This document shows positions 5,318-6,255 of a stretch of DNA of 6,255 bases, one piece after another. This stretch comes from Angelakisella sp. GTDB lineage: Bacteria; Bacillota; Clostridia; Oscillospirales; Ruminococcaceae. Within the stretch, counting starts at the first letter, position 1; each line of letters begins with the position of its first letter. The position numbers and the translations under genes were made by a program. Location of the stretch: NCBI GenBank assembly GCA_022795575.1, contig JAAWGY010000145.1, positions 1-6,255 on the forward strand, written 5' to 3'. The notes beneath the pieces were generated by a model, which saw nothing but the letters and a program-made list of their open reading frames with translations, was not told where the DNA came from and made no database searches.

Positions 5318-5335
5318 CGCCCCCTGCTAATGCAA
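5307..5335 (-). promoter_or_regulatory. Promoter of the antisense RNA
   Basis: On the minus strand TTGCAT (5335-5330) and TATAAT (5312-5307) are spaced by exactly 17 bases. The -10 is a perfect consensus, so this looks stronger than the toxin promoter (TTGTCA/TAAAAT), as expected when the antitoxin RNA must be in excess. The -35 lies inside the stem of the plus-strand terminator at 5319-5340. Confidence 0.75.
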
Positions 5336-5347
5336 GGGGCTTTTTTT
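5319..5347 (+). terminator. Intrinsic terminator downstream of the toxin module
   Basis: GCCCC (5319-5323) pairs with GGGGC (5336-5340). After a C-A mismatch TGC (5325-5327) pairs with GCA (5332-5334) around loop TAAT. Seven T follow at 5341-5347. It would end any plus-strand transcript that reads through the toxin terminator and protect the convergent genes beyond. Confidence 0.85.
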
Positions 5348-5363
5348 CATTATATTCTTTGGT

Positions 5364-5381
5364 GCGGTATCGGGAGTAAGG
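5364..5381 (+). repeat. Right copy of the direct repeat from the glycosylase 3' end
   Basis: GCGGTATCGGGAGTAAGG repeats the end of the glycosylase gene (4943-4959) with one substitution and one inserted A. It lies between the module's plus-strand terminator and the stop of the AT-rich membrane protein gene. It could be the original gene end displaced by insertion of the module, or a target-site copy. Confidence 0.5.
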
Positions 5382-5389
5382 ACGATTCG

Positions 5390-6028
5390 TTAAGCCTTCC
5401 TCTCAATTTCCTGTTTTTCCTTGATTTCCTCGGCACATCTTTGATAAAATTCCTCCAGACTCATGTCAAGAATTGTAATTATTACTTTGTCTCTTGATTC
5501 GCTGGAATCTCTATTTAGATATATTTTTTTATTGACACAAAGGACCAGAAAAAAAAGCAACAACGCAGTACACATTCCCACCCATGCGTCCGGAGGAAAT
5601 GCACGATAATTACTTCCATAGGTTTCAACGGTTGCTATAACCATACCAATCAAAGAAGCCCCTGCAAGAAGTGAAGAGCTTGCCGTGTTGATAAACCATC
5701 CAAAATCCCGGCAAGTTGTTTGGTAAACAGCTGTATGCTTAGGATCTTTATTTAATCTCTCCCAATGTATGTCATCCCGCTTTGATTCAAAGAAAATTCT
5801 TATGTAGGTTGACATTCTTTCAACTGCCAAATGACCACTATTTATCATCGATTGAAACGAAATCAAAACCAAAAAAGAAAGCAGAAATACCCAACGCTGT
5901 TGAAAAGCAAATGTCACCATTATAAAATAGACACTGTACATACAGTGACGGCTACTTCTCATTCCATCTTCGCAATGTATAATTGAATCTCTTAGGGCTT
6001 TATACACCATATCACTTTCTTTTAACAT
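5390..6028 (-). CDS. Unrecognised multi-pass membrane protein (212 residues)
   Basis: I do not recognise this family. The protein has two closely spaced hydrophobic stretches (about 30-42 and 46-61), a polar, charged middle (about 65-110, with IRIFFESKRDDIHWERLN), two more membrane segments (about 113-134 and 148-165), and a charged tail ending EEIKEKQEIERKA that could be a short coiled coil. Four helices with soluble middle and tail parts are predicted; no catalytic motif is visible. The ATG at 6028 is used, with a modest AGGTGGG upstream; an ATG at 6010 is possible. Base composition is far more AT-rich than all neighbours and codons follow suit, which suggests acquisition from elsewhere. 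It lies alone between the flagellin terminator and the toxin module. Small multi-helix proteins of this sort include effectors of some defence systems, but nothing here supports that role. Confidence 0.7.
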   Translation of the reverse strand: MLKESDMVYKALRDSIIHCEDGMRSSRHCMYSVYFIMVTFAFQQRWVFLLSFLVLISFQSMINSGHLAVERMSTYIRIFFESKRDDIHWERLNKDPKHTAVYQTTCRDFGWFINTASSSLLAGASLIGMVIATVETYGSNYRAFPPDAWVGMCTALLLFFLVLCVNKKIYLNRDSSESRDKVIITILDMSLEEFYQRCAEEIKEKQEIERKA

Positions 6029-6061
6029 CTACAAACACCCACCTACAAATTTGTTATTGTT

Positions 6062-6099
6062 AAAGCACAAGGGGCACCGCCTTTCGGCGGTGCCCCTTG
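6062..6099 (-). terminator. Strong hairpin terminator for the flagellin gene
   Basis: CAAGGGGCACCGCC (6068-6081) and its perfect complement (6086-6099) form a 14-bp stem with loop TTTC. On the minus strand a short T-run (GCTTTAA) follows, so the orientation fits the flagellin gene upstream. The T-run is weak, but the very stable stem fits a highly expressed flagellin message. A smaller hairpin GCCCCC/GGGGGC (6102-6107/6111-6116) sits just before it. Confidence 0.7.
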
Positions 6100-6157
6100 C
6101 TGCCCCCGCCGGGGGCTGGGCATTGTTGTAAGAATGGATAAACCGTACCAGAAAAAC

Positions 6158-6255
6158 TTACTGGAGCAGCTGGAGAACAGACTGGGGCTGCTGGTTGGCC
6201 TGGGCCAGCATGGCCTGGGCGGACTGAACCAGGACGTTCATCTTGGTGTAGTTCA
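6158..6255 (-). CDS. Flagellin, C-terminal fragment (gene continues past the window edge)
   Basis: The last 31 codons and the stop of a gene entering from the right edge are visible. They read NYTKMNVLVQ, SAQAMLAQANQQ and PQSVLQLLQ before TAA. The pattern of AMLAQANQ followed by PQSVLxLL at the very end is the hallmark of the conserved C-terminal D0 helix of bacterial flagellins, which packs in the core of the filament. The sequence shows only this terminal helix; the remaining domains lie outside the window. A flagellin-like hook-filament protein is a less likely alternative. Its presence indicates that the organism has, or had, flagella. Confidence 0.9.
   Translation of the reverse strand, partial: NYTKMNVLVQSAQAMLAQANQQPQSVLQLLQ

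Noticed and set aside
1..6255. CRISPR array, tRNA or rRNA gene, insertion sequence transposase
   Set aside because: No regularly spaced repeats, no tRNA cloverleaf or rRNA sequence, and no transposase-like reading frame were seen.

Overview
The window looks like the chromosome of a GC-rich, flagellated, low-oxygen Bacillota bacterium, most likely in the Oscillospiraceae/Clostridia group (an inference). The reasons are the Gram-positive-type strong Shine-Dalgarno sites (GGAGGAG), sigma-A-type promoters, a PTS HPr with both the His and the regulatory Ser sites, a Bacillota-type MltG, a flagellin tail, and a holin-like type I toxin of a kind common in these genomes. Most genes are very GC-rich; a sampled 60 bases of the glycosylase gene hold 44 G+C. 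The membrane-protein gene at 5390-6028 is clearly AT-rich; a sampled 60 bases hold 20 G+C.

Layout. Positions 1-100 hold four consecutive short hairpins just downstream of ptsH. On the minus strand an operon runs HAD phosphatase - PTS Enzyme I - HPr (2816 down to 101). The HAD and Enzyme I parts share one uninterrupted reading frame, yet a strong ribosome binding site sits exactly at the Enzyme I start, so the locus may make both a fusion protein and free Enzyme I. From a divergent intergenic region (2817-3183) a sigma-A promoter at 3041-3069 drives mltG through a structured leader. The mltG stop overlaps the GTG start of a 3-methyladenine DNA glycosylase gene by four bases (GTGA).

Region 4959-5389 has no long reading frame but is the most interesting part. 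It holds a compact type I toxin-antitoxin module: a 29-residue membrane peptide with an extended Shine-Dalgarno site, its own promoter, a bidirectional terminator shared with a convergent antisense RNA, and a perfect-looking promoter for that antisense RNA. The two promoters and RNA leaders are an imperfect inverted repeat of each other. The module is bracketed by a short direct repeat of the 3' end of the glycosylase gene, which suggests insertion at that gene's stop codon.

Beyond it lie an AT-rich, unrecognised four-helix membrane protein (minus strand), a strong hairpin terminator, and the last 31 codons of a flagellin gene running in from the right edge.

Functionally, Enzyme I and HPr are the general phosphorelay proteins of sugar uptake. 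MltG sets glycan strand length in the cell wall. The glycosylase removes alkylated bases. The toxin module is accessory. Nothing was searched against a database; family assignments rest on motifs read in the sequence.
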